Of a DNA stretch of 64,000 bases, positions 47,258 through 54,474 are shown one piece after another. The translations under genes were made by a program, and so were the position numbers. The first letter of the stretch is position 1, and every line of letters starts with the position of its first letter. The notes under the pieces were generated by a model. The model saw nothing but the letters and a program-made list of their open reading frames with translations, was not told the origin of the DNA and did not search any database. This stretch comes from XYD12-FULL-36-8 sp964391015 (GTDB taxonomy: Bacteria; Bacteroidota; Ignavibacteria; Ignavibacteriales; Ignavibacteriaceae): positions 8,083 to 72,082 of the forward strand of contig CAYMKU010000019.1 in NCBI GenBank assembly GCA_964391015.1. The letters are read 5' to 3'.

Positions 47258-48568
47258 TTATTCAATACTTTTTTTATTACTAAATATTTCATACCAATTT
47301 ACTTTTCTTGTTGAATACATTATCGCAGATAATACAAGAAACAAAGCGATATTTCCAATGATCAGAGAATAATCTTGAAGTTGTAGGATTACATACATAA
47401 ATCCATAAAACAATATTAAAAACACCCCGATAACCATTCCTAATATTTTGTTCGAATAAATGCTTGAAGTATAAATACAAATAAGACTTACAACGAGCAC
47501 GCTAGCGACTATGTATGAATAATGGAATAAAATATATTCTGATATTGACAATAGAATCGAATAAAATATTACTAATGCCAGTCCAACTAATAAATATTGA
47601 ATAGGATGCAATACTTTTTTGCTAAATATTTCTATCATAAAAAAACTAACGAATGTTAATATTATTATCATAATTCCATATTTAGAAGTTCGCATAGTTT
47701 TTTGATATTCATCAACTGGTATCAGAAGCTTTACTCCAAAGGAATTGGTAAATAAATTATATTGATTATTATTCCACACTTGCGGGTACTCTCTATTGAA
47801 ATGATTTACTTTCCACTCTGCATGAAAACCATTTTCTTTTATTTCCCTTGATGAAGGAAGAAATTCTCCAATGAAACTTGGATTATTCCAAATTGATTTC
47901 ATCGAAACTTCAGTAACTTTTCCTATTGGAATAAATTCAAGATTTTCACTTCCATTTAATTGTAGAACAATATCGAAATAGTATTTTTTTATATCAGAAC
48001 TAAGTCCGACATTAGTCATAAAACCATTATGAAAGATCTCTTGGTTTTTTAATCCCGGATTTACTTCTTTATCATTGCCATTCCATTTAATGTGAACGTT
48101 TTCTTGAATTCCTTTTAAATCAGATATGTTAAAGGATAGATAGCTATCGGATAAGCTGTTAAGTAATTCAGAATACTTTAGTGTTTGTAACTTGTCAAAA
48201 TCATAAAAGCCGGTAATTCTGATTTTAGCTTTGTATAATGTTACTTCATAAATTCCCCGGTACCTTGTTTCAGGAATAAGCTCTGATTCAATGCTTAGAT
48301 TTTCCGGAAGGAAATGAAATTTGTTTTGAGATAAATACTTTTTACCTTCTTGGTTTGTAGCCCACTTTTCACTGATGACTGATAAAACAGGTCCAGCAAC
48401 TATTTGACGCCCTGCCCAACTCTTGTTAATTTCTTTTACTGCGCCGTCACGATAACTTTGTCTCTCTGAAATCAACGATTGTATCATTATTAAGGGAATA
48501 GTAAGCAATACTATTACACCAATACTAAATATTATTCGAAGTGTTATTGAATCTTTTTTCATATACAT
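47258..48568 (-). CDS. creD: CreD-like inner-membrane protein
   Basis: 436 residues. An N-terminal transmembrane helix, a large periplasmic domain (RQSYRDGAVKEINKSWAGRQ and GPVLSV, typical of CreD), then five C-terminal helices starting near residue 290 including the HPIQYLLVGLALVIFYSILLS motif. CreD belongs to the cell-envelope stress CreBC regulon in enterobacteria. No CreBC pair is adjacent here. It lies downstream of the TonB-like cassette. Confidence 0.88.
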   Translation of the reverse strand: MYMKKDSITLRIIFSIGVIVLLTIPLIMIQSLISERQSYRDGAVKEINKSWAGRQIVAGPVLSVISEKWATNQEGKKYLSQNKFHFLPENLSIESELIPETRYRGIYEVTLYKAKIRITGFYDFDKLQTLKYSELLNSLSDSYLSFNISDLKGIQENVHIKWNGNDKEVNPGLKNQEIFHNGFMTNVGLSSDIKKYYFDIVLQLNGSENLEFIPIGKVTEVSMKSIWNNPSFIGEFLPSSREIKENGFHAEWKVNHFNREYPQVWNNNQYNLFTNSFGVKLLIPVDEYQKTMRTSKYGIMIIILTFVSFFMIEIFSKKVLHPIQYLLVGLALVIFYSILLSISEYILFHYSYIVASVLVVSLICIYTSSIYSNKILGMVIGVFLILFYGFMYVILQLQDYSLIIGNIALFLVLSAIMYSTRKVNWYEIFSNKKSIE

Positions 48569-48617
48569 TTCCCTTTATGTATTGCTATATCCTATTGACT
48601 TTTTACTTATTAAAGAT

Positions 48618-48624
48618 GTTAGGT
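48618..48624 (-). repeat. ACCTAAC box at the 3' side of the TonB-like gene
   Basis: On the gene strand this is ACCTAAC, matching the integron R'' core RYYYAAC, five bases past the stop. With the GTTAGGT box at 49101-49107 it forms an 11-of-12 inverted match (GTTAGGTAGTAT against GTTAGGTGGTAT) flanking the gene. No paired attC stem follows before creD, so the site would be degenerate. Confidence 0.4.
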
Positions 48625-48628
48625 GGTA

Positions 48629-49087
48629 TTATTCCAACTTGAACTGCAATGGTAAAACTGTTTTTACATTTATTTTGCTTCCATTAGCTTCACCCGGTTT
48701 AAATTTGGTATCTTTTATTGCTTTGACTGCAATTTCATCTAGTCCATAACCCAAACCTTTGAGTACACTTACATCCTCAACATTGCCTAATTCTGTAACT
48801 GTAAAAAGAAGTAAAACTCTTCCTTCAATATTGTTAATTTTTGCTTCTCTTGTGTAATATAATTTTTCAGCTATCTCTTCCATACCACCAATTGGTTCAG
48901 GATATTTCTCTGGTTTTTCAATATTATAGGGATCATAATGATTCTGTTCATAATCTCTTTTAAGAGCTAAGGTATCTTCCTTAGTAAGTTTACTATCATA
49001 TTTTACCTCAGTTCTGGAAGAAACACTTGATGAACAGGAAAACAATATTAAAGAACATATTATTAACAATAACATTAAAGTTTTCAT
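48629..49087 (-). CDS. Lipoprotein with TonB C-terminal-like domain
   Basis: 152 residues. Signal peptide and lipobox LILFSC with Cys18. After a charged linker the C-terminal 80 residues match the energy-transducer TonB fold: EGRVLLLFTVTELGNVEDV and ...LDEIAVKAIKDTKFKPGE. It is anchored by lipid rather than a TonB helix and has no Pro-rich span, so it is not a canonical TonB. The gene is bounded by GTTAGGT and ACCTAAC boxes (see repeats). Confidence 0.8.
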   Translation of the reverse strand: MKTLMLLLIICSLILFSCSSSVSSRTEVKYDSKLTKEDTLALKRDYEQNHYDPYNIEKPEKYPEPIGGMEEIAEKLYYTREAKINNIEGRVLLLFTVTELGNVEDVSVLKGLGYGLDEIAVKAIKDTKFKPGEANGSKINVKTVLPLQFKLE

Positions 49088-49100
49088 ATGATTCTATACT

Positions 49101-49163
49101 ACCTAACGACGTTGCGTTTAGCCCGCCGCCAAGAACAACAATGATGGTTTTGTCAACGCAACT
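49101..49163 (-). mobile_element. Degenerate attC-like site between the small membrane protein and TonB-like genes
   Basis: On the gene strand the right end carries GTTAGGT, matching the R' core GTTRRRY, next to AACGCAAC (plus strand 49111-49118). It pairs with GTTGCGTT (plus 49155-49162) eight for eight. The matching R'' box is not clear. The span is GC-richer than its surroundings (GGCGGCGGGC). Confidence 0.4.
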
Positions 49164-49206
49164 TTTAATAGAATATTTTGCTCACATTTAAGGCGTTTTG
49201 CATTGT

Positions 49207-49584
49207 TCAATTTTTAGTAATTCTTTCTCTGCTTCTGTATTGTGAAACTATGAATAGAATCCCGACAACGAACATTGGTAATCCCATAACGACACTAGCC
49301 CCTTTATCGTGCTCAGCTATAAATAAGCCCAGATACCACATTACACCCCACCAGAAAATAAAGATAATTCCAGCAATCATTTCATTCTTCCAAGAATAAT
49401 AATATCCAACAAGAAAGATGATAAATGCCAATTTAACAACAGTGCTTTCAAGATTATTGGGCTCTGAAATGAAATTGTCTATGATGAATATCAAGTATAG
49501 TATGCCAAATATAGTAGTTATTGTAAGCAGAACTTTGGAATGTTTCTTTTCCCCTTCTGATTGAGACTCTGAGTTATTCTTCAT
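49207..49584 (-). CDS. Small four-helix membrane protein of unknown function
   Basis: About 125 residues from ATG 49584, chosen because AGGGG lies six bases upstream; an ATG two codons earlier is too close to that site. A polar N-terminus (NNSESQSEGEKKHS) is followed by four hydrophobic segments with a Trp-rich third one (IFIFWWGVMWYLGLF). No recognised motif. It is flanked by attC-like sites on both sides. Confidence 0.65.
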   Translation of the reverse strand: MKNNSESQSEGEKKHSKVLLTITTIFGILYLIFIIDNFISEPNNLESTVVKLAFIIFLVGYYYSWKNEMIAGIIFIFWWGVMWYLGLFIAEHDKGASVVMGLPMFVVGILFIVSQYRSRERITKN

Positions 49585-49618
49585 AAGCATCCCCTTTTTT
49601 GATTGATTAAATCTTAAC

Positions 49619-49805
49619 GTATAACGTACTTGCAACTAAAGCTCCGCCCAACACAGCTACGCCGCCTTAGCCCCCAAAGCCAATAATTATTAAAAACTTA
49701 TTTTACTTAACTATCTCTAACAACAATGACAAACGAATTTGTTACACATTAAAACCCTTAAAACGCCGAACCGTTTTTACGGTCGCTTTGAGTTGCAGGT
49801 TAGGT
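49619..49805 (-). mobile_element. Integron attC-like recombination site
   Basis: On the gene strand: ACCTAAC (R'', RYYYAAC), then TGCAACTCAAAGC, about 140 bases, then GCTTTAGTTGCA, a short spacer and GTTATAC (R'). The inner arms pair over 12 bases with a single extra base in the left arm, the hallmark extrahelical base of attC L''. A further small hairpin ACCGT/ACGGT lies inside. The site is at the 3' end of the SIMPL gene as a cassette would place it. The R'/R'' pair is imperfect and the spacers differ in length, so recombination competence is unproven. Confidence 0.6.
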
Positions 49806-49812
49806 GTATTTT

Positions 49813-50490
49813 CTAGTTTATTGCAAACTTTACTCTTACACTTCTTCTTATCGTAACTTTTCCAGAAATACTTCCTTCTTGTGAATTTACTTGTGTAACG
49901 GTATTAAATGGATTAGCATAACTTTGCCAATAATTATTTTCATCAATTTCTAAAACTTCTCCCAATTTTACTCCTAAAGTTTTAGTCATATATTCTGCTT
50001 TTTCTTTTGCTGCATTCAAAGCCTTTTCATATGCCGATTTATGCTGTTGTTCATAATCTGAAATACTGTAACTGGAATTAACAATTTCAAAATAATTACT
50101 TGATGAGAGATTATTAGTTAAATCATAATATTTTGATAAATCTTTAAGTAAAAAAGTAATCTTTACTTCTGTGAAAAATCCTTTTTGTTTTCTTTCTCGA
50201 TTTATGTCATGCTCATAATTTTTCCCAAGAGTTATCGGAGACACTTCTATATCATTAGAATTGATTCCAATACTTTTTAATGTTGTCAATAATTCATCCA
50301 AATATTTATCATTAGTTTTTTTACTTTCTTCAATAGATTCATCAATTATTTTTATTTGCACGGTGAAATTAATTTGGTCGGCTGGAAGAATAACTTCAGA
50401 GGTTCCATTAATATTTATATACTTAAGATTCTCTTGAGCATTTATAGAAGTAAAACATAAAATGAATGAAGCTAAAAAGAAATATTTCAT
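49813..50490 (-). CDS. SIMPL-domain (DUF541) periplasmic protein
   Basis: 225 residues with a signal peptide ending INAQ near residue 18. The YININGTSEVILPADQINFTVQI start and AYEKALNAAKEKAEYMTKTLGVKLG segment are typical of SIMPL/YggE proteins, which assemble into periplasmic or outer-membrane-associated oligomers with a poorly known role in stress. The gene is flanked by an 11-base inverted repeat, GTTAGGTGTAT at both ends. Confidence 0.88.
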   Translation of the reverse strand: MKYFFLASFILCFTSINAQENLKYININGTSEVILPADQINFTVQIKIIDESIEESKKTNDKYLDELLTTLKSIGINSNDIEVSPITLGKNYEHDINRERKQKGFFTEVKITFLLKDLSKYYDLTNNLSSSNYFEIVNSSYSISDYEQQHKSAYEKALNAAKEKAEYMTKTLGVKLGEVLEIDENNYWQSYANPFNTVTQVNSQEGSISGKVTIRRSVRVKFAIN

Positions 50491-50513
50491 TGTAGATTAC
50501 CTTTTATTTTGTT

Positions 50514-50524
50514 ATACACCTAAC
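50514..50524 (-). repeat. GTTAGGT box at the 5' side of the SIMPL gene
   Basis: GTTAGGTGTAT on the gene strand, the exact inverse of the box at 49799-49809. Matches the R' core GTTRRRY that begins an integron cassette. I do not see a convincing paired stem further upstream; only a 6-bp GTTATG/CATAAC match. Confidence 0.45.
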
Positions 50525-50826
50525 TATTAGTTATGGAGAATTATCATTTAACAATTCGGTAATTATTTAAGAATTATTTTCGTGTTTACAAACCGCATAA
50601 CCATATATTTTTCTCTATAAATGATTTTTTTGCAGCACTTAAATTAAGCAACAAATAATTTCTTTTGGAAACAATCCCGAAAAAAAATCTCATATACGAA
50701 CTGTTTTTATTTTCTGATCGTATCTGCAATGCCCATCACAGTAGCCCATCAGTAGGTGTTTATAGTAGCTTGGTGTTTTTATCACTTGTAACTTACTATT
50801 TGAGCGTGCAAAAATCAACGAGTCAA
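50525..50826. other. Gene-free AT-rich stretch
   Basis: I see no gene or RNA. A minus-strand ORF of 79 codons at 50690-50929 runs into the heptamer array and has repeat-derived sequence (RYQASGIRYLATRIKY), so it is not credible. Confidence 0.5.
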
Positions 50827-50903
50827 CTGGATGCTTGATACTGGATTCTAGATACTTGATTCGGGTTGCCAGATACCGGATTCCAGATGCCTGATACCGG
50901 ATA
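50827..50903. repeat. Heptamer tandem repeat, 11 units
   Basis: Eleven consecutive units of 7 bp without indels, of the pattern CYRGATN: CTGGATG, CTTGATA, CTGGATT, CTAGATA, CTTGATT, then later CCGGATT, CCAGATG, CCTGATA and CCGGATA. One unit (CGGGTTG) is more diverged. Resembles the short tandemly repeated heptanucleotide arrays seen in cyanobacteria and some Bacteroidota. Confidence 0.9.
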
Positions 50904-50985
50904 AAGACAATTACGTTTTTCCCTTTCACGTTTCACATCTCTACGGAAACGCTGAAATACAATCGGGTGAAGTCACTTTACTTTT

Positions 50986-51741
50986 GCTCACTATCTAATT
51001 TCAAATGCTCAATTTCAACTATTTTGTGCAAACTCTCTCTTTTCTGGAGCTAATTCTCCCCCTTCAACTGCTCACTATCTGTTTGCAGTTACAAACTATC
51101 CAATTACAATTGCTCGTTATCTGCTTACAATAGCTCGGTTTCTTTCTTTTTTCGCTAATTATCAACTTTCTGAAGCTAACTGTCTTTTCAAGTTCGCTAA
51201 TTATATAATTAGGTAAGCTCATTATAGATTTGAGTAAGCTTAATATAAGTTCAAGTAAATTAAATATAAAATTAAATAAGTCAAATATAAATTTAAGTAA
51301 GCTAAATATAAGTTTGGATAAGCTAAATATAAAATTGGGTAAATAAAATATAAAATTAAGTCTGTTCAATATAATTTTGATTTTATAATATAAACTCTAT
51401 AGTCTATAAACTTAATTATAGAGTGAGCTTACTTAATTCTATATTTTACTAATTATTATTGATATGAGACATCTCTATCTCTGAATGCAACATCTATAAC
51501 TCTATATTTAACTATATAAACTTGGTGGAGAGCAAGTGTAAACAGATATTTAGCTAATGTAAAAGGAGGAAGGGCAAAATAAAGTCGGCAGTGAGCAAGT
51601 GTAAATAGAAACCTTGCTAAAGTAATTGGAGAGGAAGCAAAGTAGTTTTGGTAATGAGCAAGTGTAAATAGATACCGAGCAAAAGCAAAGAGAGAAGGAG
51701 TAAAATAAGTTAGTGAGGAAGTAATATAATAGAAAAAGGTT
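50986..51741. repeat. 36-unit array of exactly 21 bp with inverted arms
   Basis: Unit boundaries at 50986 + 21n hold without a single insertion or deletion across 756 bp. Left-arm units (50986-51153) begin GCTCAnTATCT and then TTnCA; right-arm units (51532-51741) begin GCAAGTGTAAATAGA and are the reverse complement of the same consensus, for example reading GCTCGGTATCT when turned around. The middle (51196-51531) is AT-rich, of type GCTAAATATAA. Each unit is itself three loose heptamers (nnnnAnT). No protein-coding signal beyond the periodic ORFs this creates. Confidence 0.92.
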
Positions 51742-51755
51742 GTTCCATCAGTCAG

Positions 51756-51806
51756 ACCTCACCCTTCGTCCCTCTCCTGAAAAAGGAGAGGGAACGGTGA
51801 CGAGGT
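51756..51806. repeat. 51-bp palindromic element abutting the rocD stop
   Basis: Inner stem TCCCTCTCCT/AGGAGAGGGA, ten perfect pairs over a 5-base loop, with outer arms ACCTC/GAGGT. It touches the rocD stop codon and probably works as a 3' stabiliser or terminator. It resembles the palindrome inside the CotH gene at 62865-62915. Confidence 0.8.
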
Positions 51807-53026
51807 TATTTGAAATTCATTATCACTTTTGTTATTACTTCAACAGCAAACTTTAATTCTTCTTCATTTATAACTAACGGCGGAGCAAATCTTATAATAT
51901 CTCCGTGAGTTGGTTTTGCAAGTAATCCGTTTTCCTTTAAAGCCAAGCAAACATCCCATGCAGTTTTGTCGCTCTCAGTTGGCTTGATTACAATTGCATT
52001 CAACAATCCTTTACCGCGGACTTTGGTGATCAAATCGGCTTTCTTCATTAGCTTGCTCATCTCATCTCTGAAAATCTTACCTAATCTTTCTGCATTATCA
52101 GCAAGCTTTTCATCAACTAAAACTTGAAGCGCCGCAATTGCAACTTTACAAGCAAGCGGGTTTCCGCCAAATGTTGAACCGTGTTCGCCAGGTTTAATTG
52201 TAAGCATTATTTCATCTCTTGCTAAAACTGCCGAGATGGGCATTACTCCACCTGAAAGCGCTTTACCGAGAATTAAAATATCGGGCTTAACATTTTCATG
52301 ATCGGATGCAAGCATTTTGCCTGTGCGTCCTAATCCGGTTTGAACTTCATCGCATATCAACAAAACATTTTTGGATTTACAAAGTTCATAAGCTTTTTTA
52401 AGATAACCTTCATCGGGAACAACAACTCCTGCCTCGCCCTGCACAGGTTCAACCATGAATGCCGCAACATTTGGTTCTTGCAGCGCTTTTTCTAATGCTG
52501 GAATATCATTGAATGGAACTTTGATAAAGCCAGGAAGGAATGGTCCATATCCTTCATAAGAATCTGGATCAGTTGAAGCAGAAATTGCCATCATGGTTCT
52601 ACCGTGGAAGTTTTCGTTAGCAACAATGATCTTGGCGTCATACTTTTTAATTCCTTTAACGTCATATGCCCATCTTCTAGCAAGCTTAATTGCTGTTTCG
52701 TCGGCTTCAACACCGGTGTTCATTGGGAGAACTTTATCATATCCTAAAAGTGCAGTAATATATTTTTCGTATTCACCGAGGCAGTTATTGTAGAATGCCC
52801 GCGAGGTAAGCGTAAGCACTTGTGCTTGATCAACCAAAGCTTTAGTTATTTTGGGGTGGCAGTGACCTTGATTAACAGCAGAATAAGCAGAGAGAAAGTC
52901 TAAATACTTTTTTCCTTCAACATCCCAAACCCAAACTCCTTTACCTTTTGCAATAACAACATCAATGGGATGATAATTATGTGCACCGTAACGCTCTTCT
53001 AATGCAATATAATCTTTTGACTGCAT
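51806..53026 (-). CDS. rocD: Ornithine--oxo-acid aminotransferase
   Basis: PLP enzyme converting ornithine and 2-oxoglutarate to glutamate semialdehyde and glutamate. 406 residues, class III aminotransferase. PLP-contacting Asp226 (CDEVQTG) and Schiff-base Lys255 (LGKALSGG); N-terminal YGAHNYHPIDVVIAKGKGVWVWD is typical of RocD rather than ArgD. It stands alone between repeats and a divergent yjbQ gene. Confidence 0.94.
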   Translation of the reverse strand: MQSKDYIALEERYGAHNYHPIDVVIAKGKGVWVWDVEGKKYLDFLSAYSAVNQGHCHPKITKALVDQAQVLTLTSRAFYNNCLGEYEKYITALLGYDKVLPMNTGVEADETAIKLARRWAYDVKGIKKYDAKIIVANENFHGRTMMAISASTDPDSYEGYGPFLPGFIKVPFNDIPALEKALQEPNVAAFMVEPVQGEAGVVVPDEGYLKKAYELCKSKNVLLICDEVQTGLGRTGKMLASDHENVKPDILILGKALSGGVMPISAVLARDEIMLTIKPGEHGSTFGGNPLACKVAIAALQVLVDEKLADNAERLGKIFRDEMSKLMKKADLITKVRGKGLLNAIVIKPTESDKTAWDVCLALKENGLLAKPTHGDIIRFAPPLVINEEELKFAVEVITKVIMNFK

Positions 53027-53185
53027 GATGATCCTTTCATAGTGAAAATTTTTCTAAAATATCTATCCTAATTTATCAATTTTAATCCTGAAGCCGAAAG
53101 CCCAAATCGGATTCGAATTGTATAAAAGAGGCAATACTTTTAAGTTACATAAGAGAAAAAATCACTTTTAATAAGAATAAACTGA

Positions 53186-53623
53186 ATGTACACAGTAGAA
53201 ACTTTATCCTTCGGTATTAAAACGAAGGGAAACACTTCGATAAACGATATAACAGAACAAGTTTTCTCTTTGCTTTCATCATCTGGATTTAAGGAAGGAA
53301 ACGTTCTAATATTTGTGGTTGGTTCAACAGCAGGAATTACTACTATCGAATATGAACCCGGTTTGTTGAAGGATTATCCTGCGTTCTTTGAAAAGATTAT
53401 TCCTTCTAACCAAAGATACTCGCACGATGATACATGGCATGATGGAAACGGTCATTCTCATGTGAGAGCTTCGCTTCAAGGAGCTTCATTCACTGTCCCG
53501 TTTTCAAAAGGGAAGTTACTGCTTGGTACATGGCAGCAAATCATTCTTGTTGATTTTGATACTCATCCAAGGCAGAGAGAAATTATTGTTCAACTAAGCG
53601 GAATCAAAGAAAATGAAAAGTAA
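53186..53623 (+). CDS. YjbQ/UPF0047 family protein
   Basis: 145 residues. The family metal-binding pattern is visible: HDDTWHDGNGHSHVRASLQG with several His, and LLLGTWQQIILVDFDTHPRQRE. Family members have weak thiamin-phosphate synthase activity; the physiological role is unclear. Its 3' end overlaps the next ORF by 11 bases, suggesting coupled translation. Confidence 0.9.
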   Translation: MYTVETLSFGIKTKGNTSINDITEQVFSLLSSSGFKEGNVLIFVVGSTAGITTIEYEPGLLKDYPAFFEKIIPSNQRYSHDDTWHDGNGHSHVRASLQGASFTVPFSKGKLLLGTWQQIILVDFDTHPRQREIIVQLSGIKENEK

Positions 53624-54461
53624 AATCGCAATTACTGTAATAGCATTTTTATTGTTGTCAACCTGCAGCACACTATTTGCATGGGGAAGGGAAGCCCACA
53701 AGCTGATAAATATTAAAGCAGTTGAATTGCTTCCTGATGAAATGGCAATAGTGAAATCATGGAGTGAATACATTGGTGATCATGCCTCTGATCCTGATAT
53801 TAGACGTGATACTAAAGTAGATACAACAGAGTGGCCCAAGCACTTTATTGATGTGGATTTCTATCCTGAATTTATGAACGGAAATATGATTACGGATAAA
53901 AGTCAATTGGTAAACCTTTATGGCGAAGAAAAGGTTAAGAAAATGGGAATTCTCCCCTGGGCTACATTTGAAACTTATACAAATCTTGTACAAGCGTTTA
54001 TGGAAAAAAGTAAAGATAGAATTTTGCAATACGCATCTGATTTAGGACATTATGTTGGAGATGGTCATCAACCATTTCACACAATGTTGAATTATGATGG
54101 TCAGCTTACAGATCAGAAAGGAATACATGGCAGGTATGAATCGGAAATGGTTAATAGATATATTAATCAGGTAGTCAATTCAGTTAAAATAGAGCCAGTA
54201 GAATATGTCTCCAATCCGCTTGATTACATCTTTAGTTATCTGACCGTTTCAAATACAATATCACCGGTTATTTTTTCTGCGGATAAGCTTGCCTATGAGA
54301 AAACAGCTTCGCATGGAAGCGATGATTATTATCGCTTAATGTGGTTTAGAACAGAATATATTACGGTTGATTTAATCTCGAATGCGTCTGGTGCTTTGGC
54401 ATCGTTAATTTTCTCTGCATGGATTGACGCCGGTAAACCAGATTTAATTGAGATAAACTAA
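53613..54461 (+). CDS. S1/P1-like (zinc-dependent) nuclease or phospholipase-like protein
   Basis: 282 residues. Signal peptide cleavage after Ala23 would expose Trp24, the N-terminal zinc ligand of S1/P1 enzymes (WGREAHKLIN). Further ligands lie in DLGHYVGDGHQPFH and HGRYESEMVN. No C-terminal sorting domain, so likely periplasmic. 14 bp before the amylase gene; overlaps yjbQ by 11 bases. Compare the paralogue at 63126. Confidence 0.85.
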   Translation: MKSKIAITVIAFLLLSTCSTLFAWGREAHKLINIKAVELLPDEMAIVKSWSEYIGDHASDPDIRRDTKVDTTEWPKHFIDVDFYPEFMNGNMITDKSQLVNLYGEEKVKKMGILPWATFETYTNLVQAFMEKSKDRILQYASDLGHYVGDGHQPFHTMLNYDGQLTDQKGIHGRYESEMVNRYINQVVNSVKIEPVEYVSNPLDYIFSYLTVSNTISPVIFSADKLAYEKTASHGSDDYYRLMWFRTEYITVDLISNASGALASLIFSAWIDAGKPDLIEIN

Positions 54462-54474
54462 GAAAGGAATTGAA

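Noticed and set aside
48618..48640. Complete attC site between the TonB-like and creD genes
   Set aside because: Only about 50 bases separate the genes, and no paired arms could be found beyond the ACCTAAC box.
50690..50929. Minus-strand ORF of 79 codons
   Set aside because: Its centre is the translation of the heptamer repeat, and neither flank looks coding.
51064..51369. Minus-strand ORF of 101 codons with a seven-residue repeat (FIFSLLK-like)
   Set aside because: The 21-bp period is a multiple of three, so any stop-free frame yields a heptad repeat. The sequence composition follows the DNA array, there is no clear ribosome-binding site, and the array continues beyond the ORF on both sides.
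50986..51741. CRISPR array
   Set aside because: Units are contiguous with no spacers, diverge from unit to unit, and there are no cas genes.
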